Shown here piece by piece: positions 35,830 to 43,880 of a stretch of 64,000 bases of DNA. Both the position numbers and the translations under genes were made by a program. The notes under the pieces are model-generated. The model was not told the origin of the DNA. It saw nothing but the letters and a program-made list of their open reading frames with translations, and made no database searches. Numbering within the stretch: the first letter of the stretch is position 1; each line of letters starts with the position of its first letter. The DNA is taken from contig NZ_CVRB01000005.1 of the NCBI RefSeq assembly GCF_001048695.1, positions 124,001-188,000 on the forward strand, written 5' to 3'. The DNA is from Neobacillus massiliamazoniensis (GTDB taxonomy: Bacteria > Bacillota > Bacilli > Bacillales > Cytobacillaceae).

Positions 35830-35869
35830 ATTACAAATGTAATCTTAAACTAAATATTACATTTGTAAT
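35830..35869 (-). promoter_or_regulatory. Twin BlaI-type operators
   Basis: ATTACAAATGTAAT (35830-35843) and ATTACATTTGTAAT (35856-35869), two 14-bp palindromes of the TACA-n2-TGTA type with centres 26 bp apart, typical of BlaI/MecI/CopY sites. The second overlaps the -10 box. Confidence 0.88.
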
Positions 35870-35882
35870 CAATACTTGTCAA
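35854..35882 (-). promoter_or_regulatory. Sigma-A promoter of the blaI-blaR1-like operon
   Basis: TTGACA (35877-35882), 17 bases, TATAAT-like TAATAT (35854-35859) on the minus strand. It is an excellent housekeeping promoter about 50 bp before the repressor start and is covered by the operators. Confidence 0.9.
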
Positions 35883-36105
35883 CCATATTTTGGATTAGAA
35901 GATATTGAAAATTGGTAGCCTCTGATAGCCTTTTAGCGTAGGTTCTTTAAATTCAATTCCTATCTTTCTCATCTTTTACTTATCAAACAGCATCCATGAT
36001 TCATTGCCGATATGTTAGACTAATTTAAAATTACATTTTTTTCTTGAAATGCGAGAAAAACACAGTTTCGATTCGTTATATAAAGTGTAAAAGCGCTTTT
36101 ACAAA
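35883..36105. other. Intergenic stretch, no gene seen
   Basis: AT-rich, no recognisable feature beyond a short inverted repeat near 36110 (CCATTCTCCATAGGAGAATG). Confidence 0.4.
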
Positions 36106-36280
36106 AACCATTCTCCATAGGAGAATGACAAGCTTCCCTAAGATGTTTAATTTCTAGTTCTGAAAGAAATCTTGGGATTCTTTTCCTAATTTTGGCTCTT
36201 TTAATTTAGCAGCAGGGTTTTTATTGTTAAAGCCTTCATCCAGTGTCCGTTTGAATAGTGATTTAATTCTGAAATATTTA
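36106..36280 (-). pseudogene. Tyrosine recombinase (XerC/D-like) relic
   Basis: The minus strand reads RIKSLFKRTLDEGFNNKNPA, AKLKEPKLGK, then after a frameshift RIPRFLSELEIKHLREACHS and PMENG. This is the join between the core-binding and catalytic domains of phage/Xer integrases. The catalytic RHRY part is absent. Boundaries are approximate. Confidence 0.55.
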
Positions 36281-36332
36281 TATAGATACTAGGTCAATTA
36301 CCAAGTATAATAAAACATACAATTGAATAGTT

Positions 36333-36507
36333 CGGCAGTTAGGTGCCTTTGTAACAATAACAAAGGGTAACAGGGAATCGGGTGCAACTCCCGAGCGGTC
36401 CCGCCACTGTAACCGAGAAGTTCTCTTTCAAAATGTCACTCGCTTTAGAGTTGGGGAAGACGAAAGAGCGCAAAGATCCGGAAGCCAGGAGACCTACCTA
36501 AATTGCC
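36333..36507 (+). ncRNA. Cobalamin (B12) riboswitch 1
   Basis: A full adenosylcobalamin-type leader. It has AGGTGCC at 36341, ACAGGGAATCGGGTGCAACT at 36370, the B12-box-like CCGCCACTGTAACCG at 36401 and GAAGCCAGGAGACCTACC at 36481. Outer arms GGCAGTTAGGT and ACCTACCTAAATTGCC close the structure. A TATAAT at 36306 is a candidate -10. It precedes the NiCoT permease gene. Confidence 0.95.
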
Positions 36508-36597
36508 ACACCCATTAGCCCTTCGCGGAAAGGAAAGGTGTACATACAAAATGACAAGATATTTCTGTCTTTGTGTCCTTTATTTTCATGTACTCTT

Positions 36598-36626
36598 AAC
36601 TCCATCCGACATTGGGTGGAGTTTTT
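36598..36626 (+). terminator. Riboswitch-controlled attenuator
   Basis: AACTCCATCC (36598-36607) pairs with GGGTGGAGTT (36614-36623), one mismatch, then a T run, about 50 bases before the permease start. This is the expected expression platform: B12 binding would favour termination. Confidence 0.85.
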
Positions 36627-36672
36627 CATTGTGTTTATCTTGATACACAAACAAACAGAGGAGGAAATTATT

Positions 36673-37464
36673 TTGGGAAGTATTTCGCTAATAATGTTAG
36701 TTTTCATTTTAGGTCTTCGTCACGGATTAGACGCTGACCACTTGGCCTGTATCGATGGTCTTACTCGATATAACTGGCGCCAAGGAAGAATAACAGCACG
36801 TTGGGTGGGAACGCTGTTCTCGTTTGGGCATGGTTCGGTCGTTGCTACAGTTGGTGTCATTCTTGCGATGGTTAGTAAGCAATTTAAGTTTCCCGACTAC
36901 TTTGACACGATTTCCACATGGATATCAGTCATTTCTCTTTTTATCATTGGAACCCTAAATATCTACAATTTACTTCGTACAAACTCGGCTGATAAAGAAT
37001 TTGAGATCCAGGGGATAAAAGGGCGTTTTATACCAAAAATTGCACGGGAGACGACAAATCCGTTTATGATTGTTTTGATTGGAGCTGTTTTTGCACTTGC
37101 AGCTGACACCGTGAGTCAGACATCTGTATGGGCAATAGCAGCTGGACACACTAGTGGCTATCTGCCGGTAATTCTAGGATTGACCTTTATGGTAGGAATG
37201 GTGCTGACGGATACGATTGATTGCTATGTGACCTATCGAATGATTAGCCAATCCAGTAAACTAGGACAATCCGCTTCTAAAATCATGGGGTGGGTGATTG
37301 TAGTTTTAGCGTATGGTGTTTCAATTTATGAAGCCATCGACTACTTCTTTCCAAAGATTAATGTGGACTTCGAAATTGTTGGGGTTGTTATTTTCGCATT
37401 CGTACTCCTCTCATTCTTTAGTGCGATCATTATTACCAAAAAACAGAAATCAGTTACATCCTGA
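36673..37464 (+). CDS. NiCoT-family nickel/cobalt permease
   Basis: A 263-residue membrane permease with about eight hydrophobic segments and the signature LRHGLDADHLACIDGLTRYN at the first loop, the metal-selecting HX4DH element of NiCoT transporters (HoxN/NixA/NhlF). The start is TTG 36673, 8 bases after GAGGAGG; upstream in-frame codons overlap the attenuator and are not used. The cobalamin riboswitch in its leader points to cobalt as the physiological cargo. It complements the ECF-type cbiMNQO system at 59-62 kb. Confidence 0.88.
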   Translation: MGSISLIMLVFILGLRHGLDADHLACIDGLTRYNWRQGRITARWVGTLFSFGHGSVVATVGVILAMVSKQFKFPDYFDTISTWISVISLFIIGTLNIYNLLRTNSADKEFEIQGIKGRFIPKIARETTNPFMIVLIGAVFALAADTVSQTSVWAIAAGHTSGYLPVILGLTFMVGMVLTDTIDCYVTYRMISQSSKLGQSASKIMGWVIVVLAYGVSIYEAIDYFFPKINVDFEIVGVVIFAFVLLSFFSAIIITKKQKSVTS

Positions 37465-37753
37465 TAGATACACGCCAAAAAGCTTACTATCAATCATCAT
37501 AGGGGTACCGCCAGCATTTTTACAAAAAACGTACGTTAAGAGAACATTAGATTCAAAAAGAGTACTATTCGTACGATAAAAAGAGACAAACCGTTGAATT
37601 ACTACAAATTAATTAAAAATATACTTTCCTGGTAACTCAGATTACGTAAACAAGGAATGACAATCTGTTATCTGTGTTTGAAGTTATACTAAAGCAGTTT
37701 GCATAATGACTATTATGTTAAAAAAAACATTACATAGTTCGGGAGAGAGTAGA
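37465..37753. other. Gap between permease and methyltransferase
   Basis: No gene is recognised. A short plus-strand frame (IIIGVPPAFLQKTYVK) may be a scrap. It contains GTACG words and AT-rich DNA that could hold a promoter for the methyltransferase. Confidence 0.35.
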
Positions 37754-38590
37754 ATGAAGGCTGGAATACAAAAAGGTTATGATTACATTGAACTATGGAA
37801 AGAAACCATGATCGATCATAATGGAAATATACCGAAGCGGTTAATAGATGATCAGACAGAGGAAGCCTTTTGGTCTTCTATGGTGGAGAGAAAAAAATGG
37901 CATAAGCCAGATCCATATGCACAAGTTGTGCAACAGGAACTCCTCCCTCTTTTAAATAGTGATGATCATGTATTGGAAATCGGCCCTGGGTGGGGCAATT
38001 ATACCTTTGCAATCGCTAATAAGGTTCAGAAGCTTACATGTATAGACAGTTCAAAGAGTATTGTCCAATTTTTGGAGTCACAGGCTATTGTTAAAGGTTT
38101 GTGTAACATGGAGCTAATTTATGACAAGTGGGAAAGTGAAAAAGAAAGAGAAAAATATGATGTTGTGTTTGGATTTAATTGTTACTACCGTATGTATGAT
38201 ATAGGGAAAGCTTTATTAAAAATGAATGAGTCAGCAAACCGTCTAGTTATTGCAGGAATGACAACAGGTCCAGAAAAGCCTCATTACATGGAACTACACC
38301 AAATGGGATATAAAATTAATTTAAGACGCAGGGATTATATTCATATCTTGAACGTATTATACCAGCTTGGAATTCTGGCAAACTGTAAGATCGTGAAATT
38401 GCAAAGCAGGAAAAGCTATACTTCCTATGAGCAATTAATTCGCGAGAATACCACAAAGATTTTGGATGAGCACTATAATGGTTATGAAGTGGAGACCGTT
38501 ATTAATAAATATGTGTTAGAACATGACGGTACATATGAGTATGTTTATCCGTTTAATGCTGCTTTAATATATTGGAATCCGGGATTATGA
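37754..38590 (+). CDS. Class I SAM-dependent methyltransferase
   Basis: A 278-residue protein from the ATG at 37754 (GGGAGAGAG nearby); an upstream in-frame ATG at 37706 lacks a ribosome site. Motif I is LEIGPGWGNYTFAIA, acidic motif II ends CIDSSKS, and a VVFGFNCYYRMYDIGKALLK strand-helix follows. The long C-terminal part (RRRDYIHILNVLYQLG, YEYVYPFNAALIYWNP) resembles methyltransferases found beside cobalt transport or corrinoid genes in Firmicutes. Position after a B12-regulated permease makes a corrinoid-related role possible but unproven. Confidence 0.78.
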   Translation: MKAGIQKGYDYIELWKETMIDHNGNIPKRLIDDQTEEAFWSSMVERKKWHKPDPYAQVVQQELLPLLNSDDHVLEIGPGWGNYTFAIANKVQKLTCIDSSKSIVQFLESQAIVKGLCNMELIYDKWESEKEREKYDVVFGFNCYYRMYDIGKALLKMNESANRLVIAGMTTGPEKPHYMELHQMGYKINLRRRDYIHILNVLYQLGILANCKIVKLQSRKSYTSYEQLIRENTTKILDEHYNGYEVETVINKYVLEHDGTYEYVYPFNAALIYWNPGL

Positions 38591-38731
38591 AAATTAACAT
38601 ATAAAGAACAAAATTCAGGTATATCTGTGTATTCCAATTGCCATTTTAAGGAGAAAGGTATACATACGTTGTTAACAGTATCTGCCTTAAGTTATCAAGA
38701 TCTAAATTATAAAAATCCTTAAAATTATAGA

Positions 38732-38770
38732 AGAGCACATATTAGTCATGTTTAATATGTGCTCTCGTAT
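38732..38770 (+). terminator. Terminator after the methyltransferase
   Basis: AGAGCACATATTA (38732-38744) pairs with TAATATGTGCTCT (38753-38765) and is followed by CGTATTATT. Confidence 0.75.
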
Positions 38771-38822
38771 TATTAAATTAAGACGTCCGATTGTTGAGTT
38801 CAAATAAATTAGCTTTTCCCTT

Positions 38823-38996
38823 TTAAAACGGAAGGTTTTGAAAAAGTGAAATTTTTATAACTAGTGTTGATAAAGAGCCTAAAGATGTTAAAGCTATTAT
38901 TTTTCGAACACTTTGTTTTATTGAAGGTTTACTTAGTTCATTGATTGCTGCTCCCCATATAAGTAAGGAAGCTAAGGTAATAATACTCAAATACAT
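38823..38996 (-). CDS. Putative 57-residue membrane protein
   Basis: The minus strand encodes MYLSIITLASLLIWGAAINE, then LSKPSIKQSVRKIIALTSLG and SLSTLVIKISLFQNLPF before a stop: two hydrophobic segments joined by a basic loop, a credible small membrane protein. The ribosome site is weak (AAGAAAG at about 12 bases). No family is recognised. Confidence 0.4.
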   Translation of the reverse strand: MYLSIITLASLLIWGAAINELSKPSIKQSVRKIIALTSLGSLSTLVIKISLFQNLPF

Positions 38997-39128
38997 ATTT
39001 AATACATTCTTTCTTATTTTTTAATTACTGATAATTTTAACATTAACATATTTATTCAACAATCTAGCCCTTTAATTAAACAATACAGCTGGAGTTTAAG
39101 GGTCAATAGAAAAACCCTATATTAATAA

Positions 39129-39260
39129 ATTGTTTTATCAATCTATTACAATAACAAAAGAATTAAGGCAAAATTAAAAGGCATGAGTCCGGTACAATAC
39201 CGTACTCATGCCCAAGCTGCCTCATGAAATAACCGTGTCTAACTTTATGGGGTCACTTCA
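39129..39260 (+). mobile_element. IS150/IS3-family insertion sequence 3' remnant
   Basis: A frame from 39129 to the stop at 39227 reads IYYNNKRIKAKLKGMSPVQY and RTHAQAAS, the standard C terminus of IS150-group transposases. It is followed by the likely terminal repeat GTGTCTAACTTTATGGGGTC ending near 39260. The 5' part of the element is missing. Its coding sequence contains a 14-bp-arm hairpin (GGCATGAGTCCGGT with ACCGTACTCATGCC) that can act as terminator for the protease gene on the opposite strand. Confidence 0.8.
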
Positions 39261-39337
39261 GTCAAAGGTTGCTCTTTTTGTTTTTATCTTTTGTTCCACT
39301 ATAGTACCCGTTAACTTAATTATGGTCATTTGAACTC

Positions 39338-40804
39338 TTACTTTTTAATATTCTTTAATGCCTGATAGGCATTTGCTTCCCCTGCACCAAATAATGCATC
39401 GTGTCCTGGTTTTCCATAGTCCAAAGCGGTTTGGAAAATACGTGCAGTGATTTGTGAAGGCTTCAAGTCAGGGTTTGCCGCTTTTAAAACACCGGCAATA
39501 CCTGCTACTTGAGGAGTAGCCATCGAAGTTCCTGCATTATAATTATAAGGAGAACCTAAGTAAGTTGGCCAAGTACTAAGAATCAAATTGCTAGGGTCGA
39601 TAGTAGTTGGATCATAGGTTTCTGCAAATTTAGCACCATAGTCTCCTCCAGGTGCCGCCACATCAATCGCACCATTCCCATAGTTGGAGTAGAAAGCGAG
39701 CTGCTGATTCGTCCATTTTACCGATGCAGACACGTTAATCACTCCTGGGATTTGAGCTGGTACAACAGTAGCCGGTCCCTTAACTCTCATTCCAAATGGT
39801 TCATAAAGCGCGTTTAAAAATTTGTTCACTTCATTCTTGTCAGCCAAGTTTAAACTTTCATTCCCACTACCTGCTACAACAGTTACATCATTTTTCACAG
39901 CGTATTGGATGGCTCGCTTCCAAAGTAAAGTCTCAGCCACTGACTTATAACTTTCCCCTTCAAATATCATTTTCGTATTATTATAGAAACGAAGAGACAT
40001 ATTGATTACATCTACATGATCATTCGTTGCAGCTATAATCCCATCGATAATCCAAGCCGGCATCCCAAGAGCTTGTTCTGAATATAAGACACGATATGCA
40101 CGAATTCCCAAGTCTGGTCCTACACCTTTTACTTTGCCGTTCGCCGCAACGATACCAGCAACATGTGTACCGTGCCCATTGCGGTCCAATATGTCATTTG
40201 GATCTCCAGTCTCTGATTTATCCATTCCTGCTGGAACCAAATTTCGTCCGCCAATGATATTATTCTTTAAATCTGGATGTGACAAGTCGATTCCGGTATC
40301 AATTACCCCTACCACAGCTTTATGTATAGTATTTCCATCGTTATCCTTATATCCGCCTGTTTCAATATCATAGGATTTCCCATCATTCGTCACCCTTTGA
40401 ATGTCCCATTGGGAAGCCCAGTAACTTTCCCCATTTTGCTGATTGGTTATGGAATTGAGTGTTTTGTTAGGAATGATTTCGGGTTCCTTTAATACGAGTG
40501 GAACTTCCCTATTAGCAGCTTCAATGGAAGAAACTTGTTTGAGTTTTTTAAGAAAAGCAGGCTTGTCCGACCTTACCTCCACTCCCCCGACTTCTGAAAG
40601 AACTTTAACAACCTCGCCACCGGCGTTTTGGATGATTTTTTCATAGTCTTTTGGCAATTCATTTTTAAAGGCAATCATATACAGATTATTTACCTCTGGA
40701 AATGGGTTTTGCTTTTCCACTGCCTGGATAGGCATATCACCAAATACCAAAGTCCCGATGACTAAGGTAACTGAAAGCAATGCACTTAGAATAATTTTTT
40801 TCAT
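39338..40804 (-). CDS. Secreted subtilisin-like serine protease (S8)
   Basis: A 488-residue preproprotease: signal peptide (residues 1-28), I9-type propeptide to about residue 110, then a subtilase domain. The catalytic triad is Asp169 (VVGVIDTGIDLSHPDL), His211 (NGHGTHVAGI) and Ser427 (NAGTSMATPQVAG), with the oxyanion Asn region AGSGNES. The catalytic region has an insertion relative to subtilisin (FEGESYKSVAETLLWKRAIQ). It should be exported and self-processed. It is monocistronic, with a hairpin downstream inside an IS remnant. Confidence 0.92.
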   Translation of the reverse strand: MKKIILSALLSVTLVIGTLVFGDMPIQAVEKQNPFPEVNNLYMIAFKNELPKDYEKIIQNAGGEVVKVLSEVGGVEVRSDKPAFLKKLKQVSSIEAANREVPLVLKEPEIIPNKTLNSITNQQNGESYWASQWDIQRVTNDGKSYDIETGGYKDNDGNTIHKAVVGVIDTGIDLSHPDLKNNIIGGRNLVPAGMDKSETGDPNDILDRNGHGTHVAGIVAANGKVKGVGPDLGIRAYRVLYSEQALGMPAWIIDGIIAATNDHVDVINMSLRFYNNTKMIFEGESYKSVAETLLWKRAIQYAVKNDVTVVAGSGNESLNLADKNEVNKFLNALYEPFGMRVKGPATVVPAQIPGVINVSASVKWTNQQLAFYSNYGNGAIDVAAPGGDYGAKFAETYDPTTIDPSNLILSTWPTYLGSPYNYNAGTSMATPQVAGIAGVLKAANPDLKPSQITARIFQTALDYGKPGHDALFGAGEANAYQALKNIKK

Positions 40805-41009
40805 TTTCCTTTTCCTTCTCCTTTCGAATGGAATTCCCTACCATTTACTACACTAATATAAAAATTGGAAAAAGTCCAACTATTTTCCATACAGTTCTAA
40901 TGCAACTAATAGTTTATTAGCAAAATCTACTATTTTGATAAGTTTCTTCACTTCATTTATAAAAATTTGAAAATATAAAAACATCTTGATTTTATCCGCA
41001 TTTTCCTGA

Positions 41010-41516
41010 TGCTACACCAATAAGTATATTGAAGGCCTTGGAACTGGTTTTGATGTACTTAAGGCTCTTTGGGCAGATCCTAGCCCTCAAAACATAGAAA
41101 ATTTTCAAAAGCTACTTACCTTTGACTCTACAAAAAATCTATACCTAACAGGGGCTTGTAAGATAAAAAGAATTAGTCCAGATGGCTATTATATGGACCA
41201 ATATTTCTTAAATCGACCTGGAAACAAAGAAGTTCAGTTAGCATTAGCATATGACTATCGGACAAATGTCGAGATATATCCATCTTGGCAGAACTACTTA
41301 AAAACATATCAGCCGCCTACATTAGTTACATGGGCGAAATATGATCCTTTCTTCACTTTGGATGGTGCATATGAATTCGAAAGGGACCTAAATACAGTGG
41401 AATTACATTTTTTAAGCGGAGGGCATTTTGTTTTAGAAGAGCAATATAGAAAAATTTCCAGATTAATAAAGAGATTCTTCAATCAAATTTATGGGTTCTC
41501 CCCTTTTCCATATTAA
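41010..41516 (+). pseudogene. N-terminally truncated dehalogenase-like alpha/beta hydrolase
   Basis: The frame is open from 41010 without a valid start and reads YIEGLGTGFDVLKALW, LTGACKIKRISPDGYYMDQY and GGHFVLEEQYRKISRLIKRF. This matches the C-terminal 160 residues of the neighbouring intact hydrolase at 41581 (opposite strand). The lid and catalytic histidine remain, but the nucleophile half is lost. An internal start at 41193 could give a 107-residue fragment, unlikely to function. Confidence 0.8.
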
Positions 41517-41580
41517 AATAGCTTAATACAAACTTATGCAGGAGTTTGGCCGACATATCCCGATTCAATAGCCCTTCAAC

Positions 41581-42456
41581 CTATGGTTGAAGGGCTATAT
41601 TGCCTAGCCTTGAATAAAAAAAGCTTTTAATTAGCCGTGATACCTGCCAAGCCTGCTCCTCGAGAAGGAAGTGCCCGCCGCAAAGAAGGTGGGTTTCCGC
41701 ATTGTATAGTTCCTTGCTAAAGGCAACAGCGCCATTCAATGTGAAAATAAAATCATTTTTCCCCCAAATAACTGTTGCTGGAGGCTGCTTCATGCGCAGA
41801 TACTGCTGCCAAACGGGGTATTGTTCTACATTTTTTCGATAATCGTAGGCAAGTTCCAATTGAATTTGAGCATTTCCTGGTCGGTCCAGGAAGAGCTGAT
41901 CCATCAAATAGCTGTCCGGGCTAATCATATTCGGGGAGCAAGCACCGGTAAGATACTGCTTCTTTGTGAAATCAATGGTGAGCAAGTCTCCCAATGCTGC
42001 TTCAGTGTTTGGGTTTCTGTCTTTCCACAAAGCTTTAAAAAGATCGAACGGCTTACCAAGTCCCTCTTCATGAGCAACGGAATTTTGAATAACAAATCCA
42101 AGCACCCTTAACGGCTGGCGAACAGCAATGCGGAAGCCAACTGGACCGCCATAATCCTGAACATAGAAGACTGACTGCCTGATACCAAGCAGATCCAGCA
42201 GCTTTTCCATAACAAGCGAGATGTTATGGAACGTGTATGTAAATTCATCGGGACCAGGCATGCTGCTGTTTCCAAAGCCCGGATAATCCGGTGCAATGAC
42301 ATAAAACTGGTCAGACAAAAAAGGAATTAGATTTCGGAACATATGGGAAGAACTGGGGAAACCATGGAGCAACACAATCGCTGGATTTCTGCGGCTTCCT
42401 GCTTTCCGGTAAAAAATACGCAGGCCATCAATTGTGGCAATTTGGTAGCTTACCAT
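41581..42456 (-). CDS. Alpha/beta hydrolase, epoxide hydrolase/haloalkane dehalogenase type
   Basis: A 291-residue enzyme. It has the oxyanion motif LLHGFPSSSHMFRNL at residue 29, and nucleophile elbow YVQDYGGPVG near residue 101 with aspartate as nucleophile, the mark of epoxide hydrolases and haloalkane dehalogenases rather than serine esterases. The acid is in WGKNDFIF, and the catalytic histidine is in GGHFLLEE near residue 268. Hydrolysis of an epoxide or C-halogen bond is expected; the substrate is unknown. It converges with a truncated paralogue, so the pair probably arose by inverted duplication. Confidence 0.87.
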   Translation of the reverse strand: MVSYQIATIDGLRIFYRKAGSRRNPAIVLLHGFPSSSHMFRNLIPFLSDQFYVIAPDYPGFGNSSMPGPDEFTYTFHNISLVMEKLLDLLGIRQSVFYVQDYGGPVGFRIAVRQPLRVLGFVIQNSVAHEEGLGKPFDLFKALWKDRNPNTEAALGDLLTIDFTKKQYLTGACSPNMISPDSYLMDQLFLDRPGNAQIQLELAYDYRKNVEQYPVWQQYLRMKQPPATVIWGKNDFIFTLNGAVAFSKELYNAETHLLCGGHFLLEEQAWQVSRLIKSFFYSRLGNIALQP

Positions 42457-42549
42457 CTATCCATCCCCTCTCAGCTTTTAGTAACCTTCTATTTTTTTAT
42501 ATGCAGATAGGGAGGTGTTTAGCATTTTTTTGGTTATTTAACGTTTTGA

Positions 42550-42618
42550 GTTCCTCTATGCCAGCATCCTAATCCTGTTGGGGAATTTTGTGTTCAATGT
42601 GGTGGACGTCTTATATGA
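42550..42618 (+). pseudogene. Zinc-ribbon protein C-terminal scrap
   Basis: The plus strand reads VPLCQHPNPVGEFCVQCGGR then LI-stop, a C-x9-C-x2-C ribbon tail, with a stop codon directly upstream. Only the end of a gene is left; the 46-bp palindrome behind it is probably its old terminator. Confidence 0.4.
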
Positions 42619-42624
42619 AATGAG

Positions 42625-42670
42625 AAACTAAAATCAAGAGGAGTAGTACTACTCCTCTTGATTTTAGTTT
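42625..42670. terminator. 46-bp perfect palindrome
   Basis: AAACTAAAATCAAGAGGAGT then AGT|ACT and the exact complement through 42670: 23-bp arms with no spacer. It would form a cruciform or hairpin terminator. It lies between two divergent genes. Confidence 0.6.
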
Positions 42671-42858
42671 AAAATAAAGCTTGACCAAAAATATCTTATA
42701 ATCATCCTTCCAAACAGGATCACTCTGGTGTATCTAGATACCGAAATATTTTCTGGATTTGTATTGGACTAGCGATTTTTGGAGCTCAATTCGTATTGAT
42801 ACTTCAAAAGATGATTAATAAATTGAACAACACTGTTAAAGCATTGGAGAAAATTAGA

Positions 42859-43719
42859 ATGATTGAAACACTTCAAAGGGTCTTTGTTCCCGTGCAATGG
42901 GTAAAAGAAATCATTGAAACAGACCCTATTTCACACAATTATGTGGTTGTTGAATGTTCATGGGGGAAACCAAGCGAGGAGTATTTAGAGAAACATATTC
43001 CTGGGGCAATTCATCTTGATACAGATTTAATCGAAGAAGACATTAACTGGAATATCCGAACACCAGAGGAAATTAACGACACGCTAATTAGCCTCGGGAT
43101 TTCCAAGAGTACACGCGTGGTTATTTACGGAAAGGGAGAATCATTTGCTCGTTTTGCATTTGTTTGTATTTGGGCAGGTGTACAAAACGTTCATGTAATC
43201 GATGGAGGATTGAATGCATGGATAAGCGCTGGATATCGAACGGAACAAGGGATCGTGGAACCAAAACCGATTTCAGAATTTGGCACTAAAATTCCAGTCC
43301 ATCCAGAGTATCTCATATCATGGCCTACGGAAATCTTGAAAGCACAGAAGAATCCGAATTTTAGACTTGTCAGTGTAAGAAGTTGGCGTGAGTTCATTGG
43401 AGAAGTAAGTGGGTATTCATACATCAATCGCTCAGGAGAACCAAAAGGTGCTATATGGGGTCATGATGAAGCTGATTATTACAATGATGATCGAACTGTA
43501 AAATCATTGACCGAAGTCGAAGCAATGTTATCAGAACGGGATATTAGAAAGGGGAACGAAATCGCTTTCTATTGCGGCACCGGTTGGAGGGCCTCCCTCC
43601 CATTCTTGATCCTTTATGAAAACGGCTGGGACAATATCAAAGTATACGACGGCGGATGGTTCGTCTGGCAGAAAGATCCTGAGTTGCCGGTACAAATCGG
43701 AAGTCCTCGAGAAAAGTAG
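42859..43719 (+). CDS. Sulfurtransferase (tandem rhodanese domains)
   Basis: A 286-residue thiosulfate/3-mercaptopyruvate-type sulfurtransferase. The N-terminal rhodanese domain is inactive (YGKGESFARF in place of the Cys loop). The C-terminal domain has the active cysteine in FYCGTGWRAS (Cys260 of the longest frame). EVSGYSYINRSGEPKGAIWG matches the conserved linker loop. The start is uncertain: ATG 42859 has GGAG 9 bases upstream and gives the normal length, but the frame extends to TTG 42796 and further, adding a hydrophobic segment (FWICIGLAIFGAQFVLIL) that would make a membrane-anchored form. Confidence 0.85.
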   Translation: MIETLQRVFVPVQWVKEIIETDPISHNYVVVECSWGKPSEEYLEKHIPGAIHLDTDLIEEDINWNIRTPEEINDTLISLGISKSTRVVIYGKGESFARFAFVCIWAGVQNVHVIDGGLNAWISAGYRTEQGIVEPKPISEFGTKIPVHPEYLISWPTEILKAQKNPNFRLVSVRSWREFIGEVSGYSYINRSGEPKGAIWGHDEADYYNDDRTVKSLTEVEAMLSERDIRKGNEIAFYCGTGWRASLPFLILYENGWDNIKVYDGGWFVWQKDPELPVQIGSPREK

Positions 43720-43750
43720 AGTTGGCCAAACGTCAACTCTACTTGTTTTT
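43714..43750 (+). terminator. Terminator overlapping the rhodanese stop codon
   Basis: AAGTAGAGTTG (43714-43724) pairs with CAACTCTACTT (43734-43744), followed by GTTTTTT; the stop codon lies in the stem. Confidence 0.85.
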
Positions 43751-43880
43751 TGGTTGTTTTCATTTGTTTCAAGAACATTTAAGGTTATTTTTTTTATTCC
43801 GTTCGAGTCAGCCCAAGCAACGGACTCTTTTAAAAGATTTTTACCAATATCTAAAGTTTATCTTAGAACTCCTTATTACC

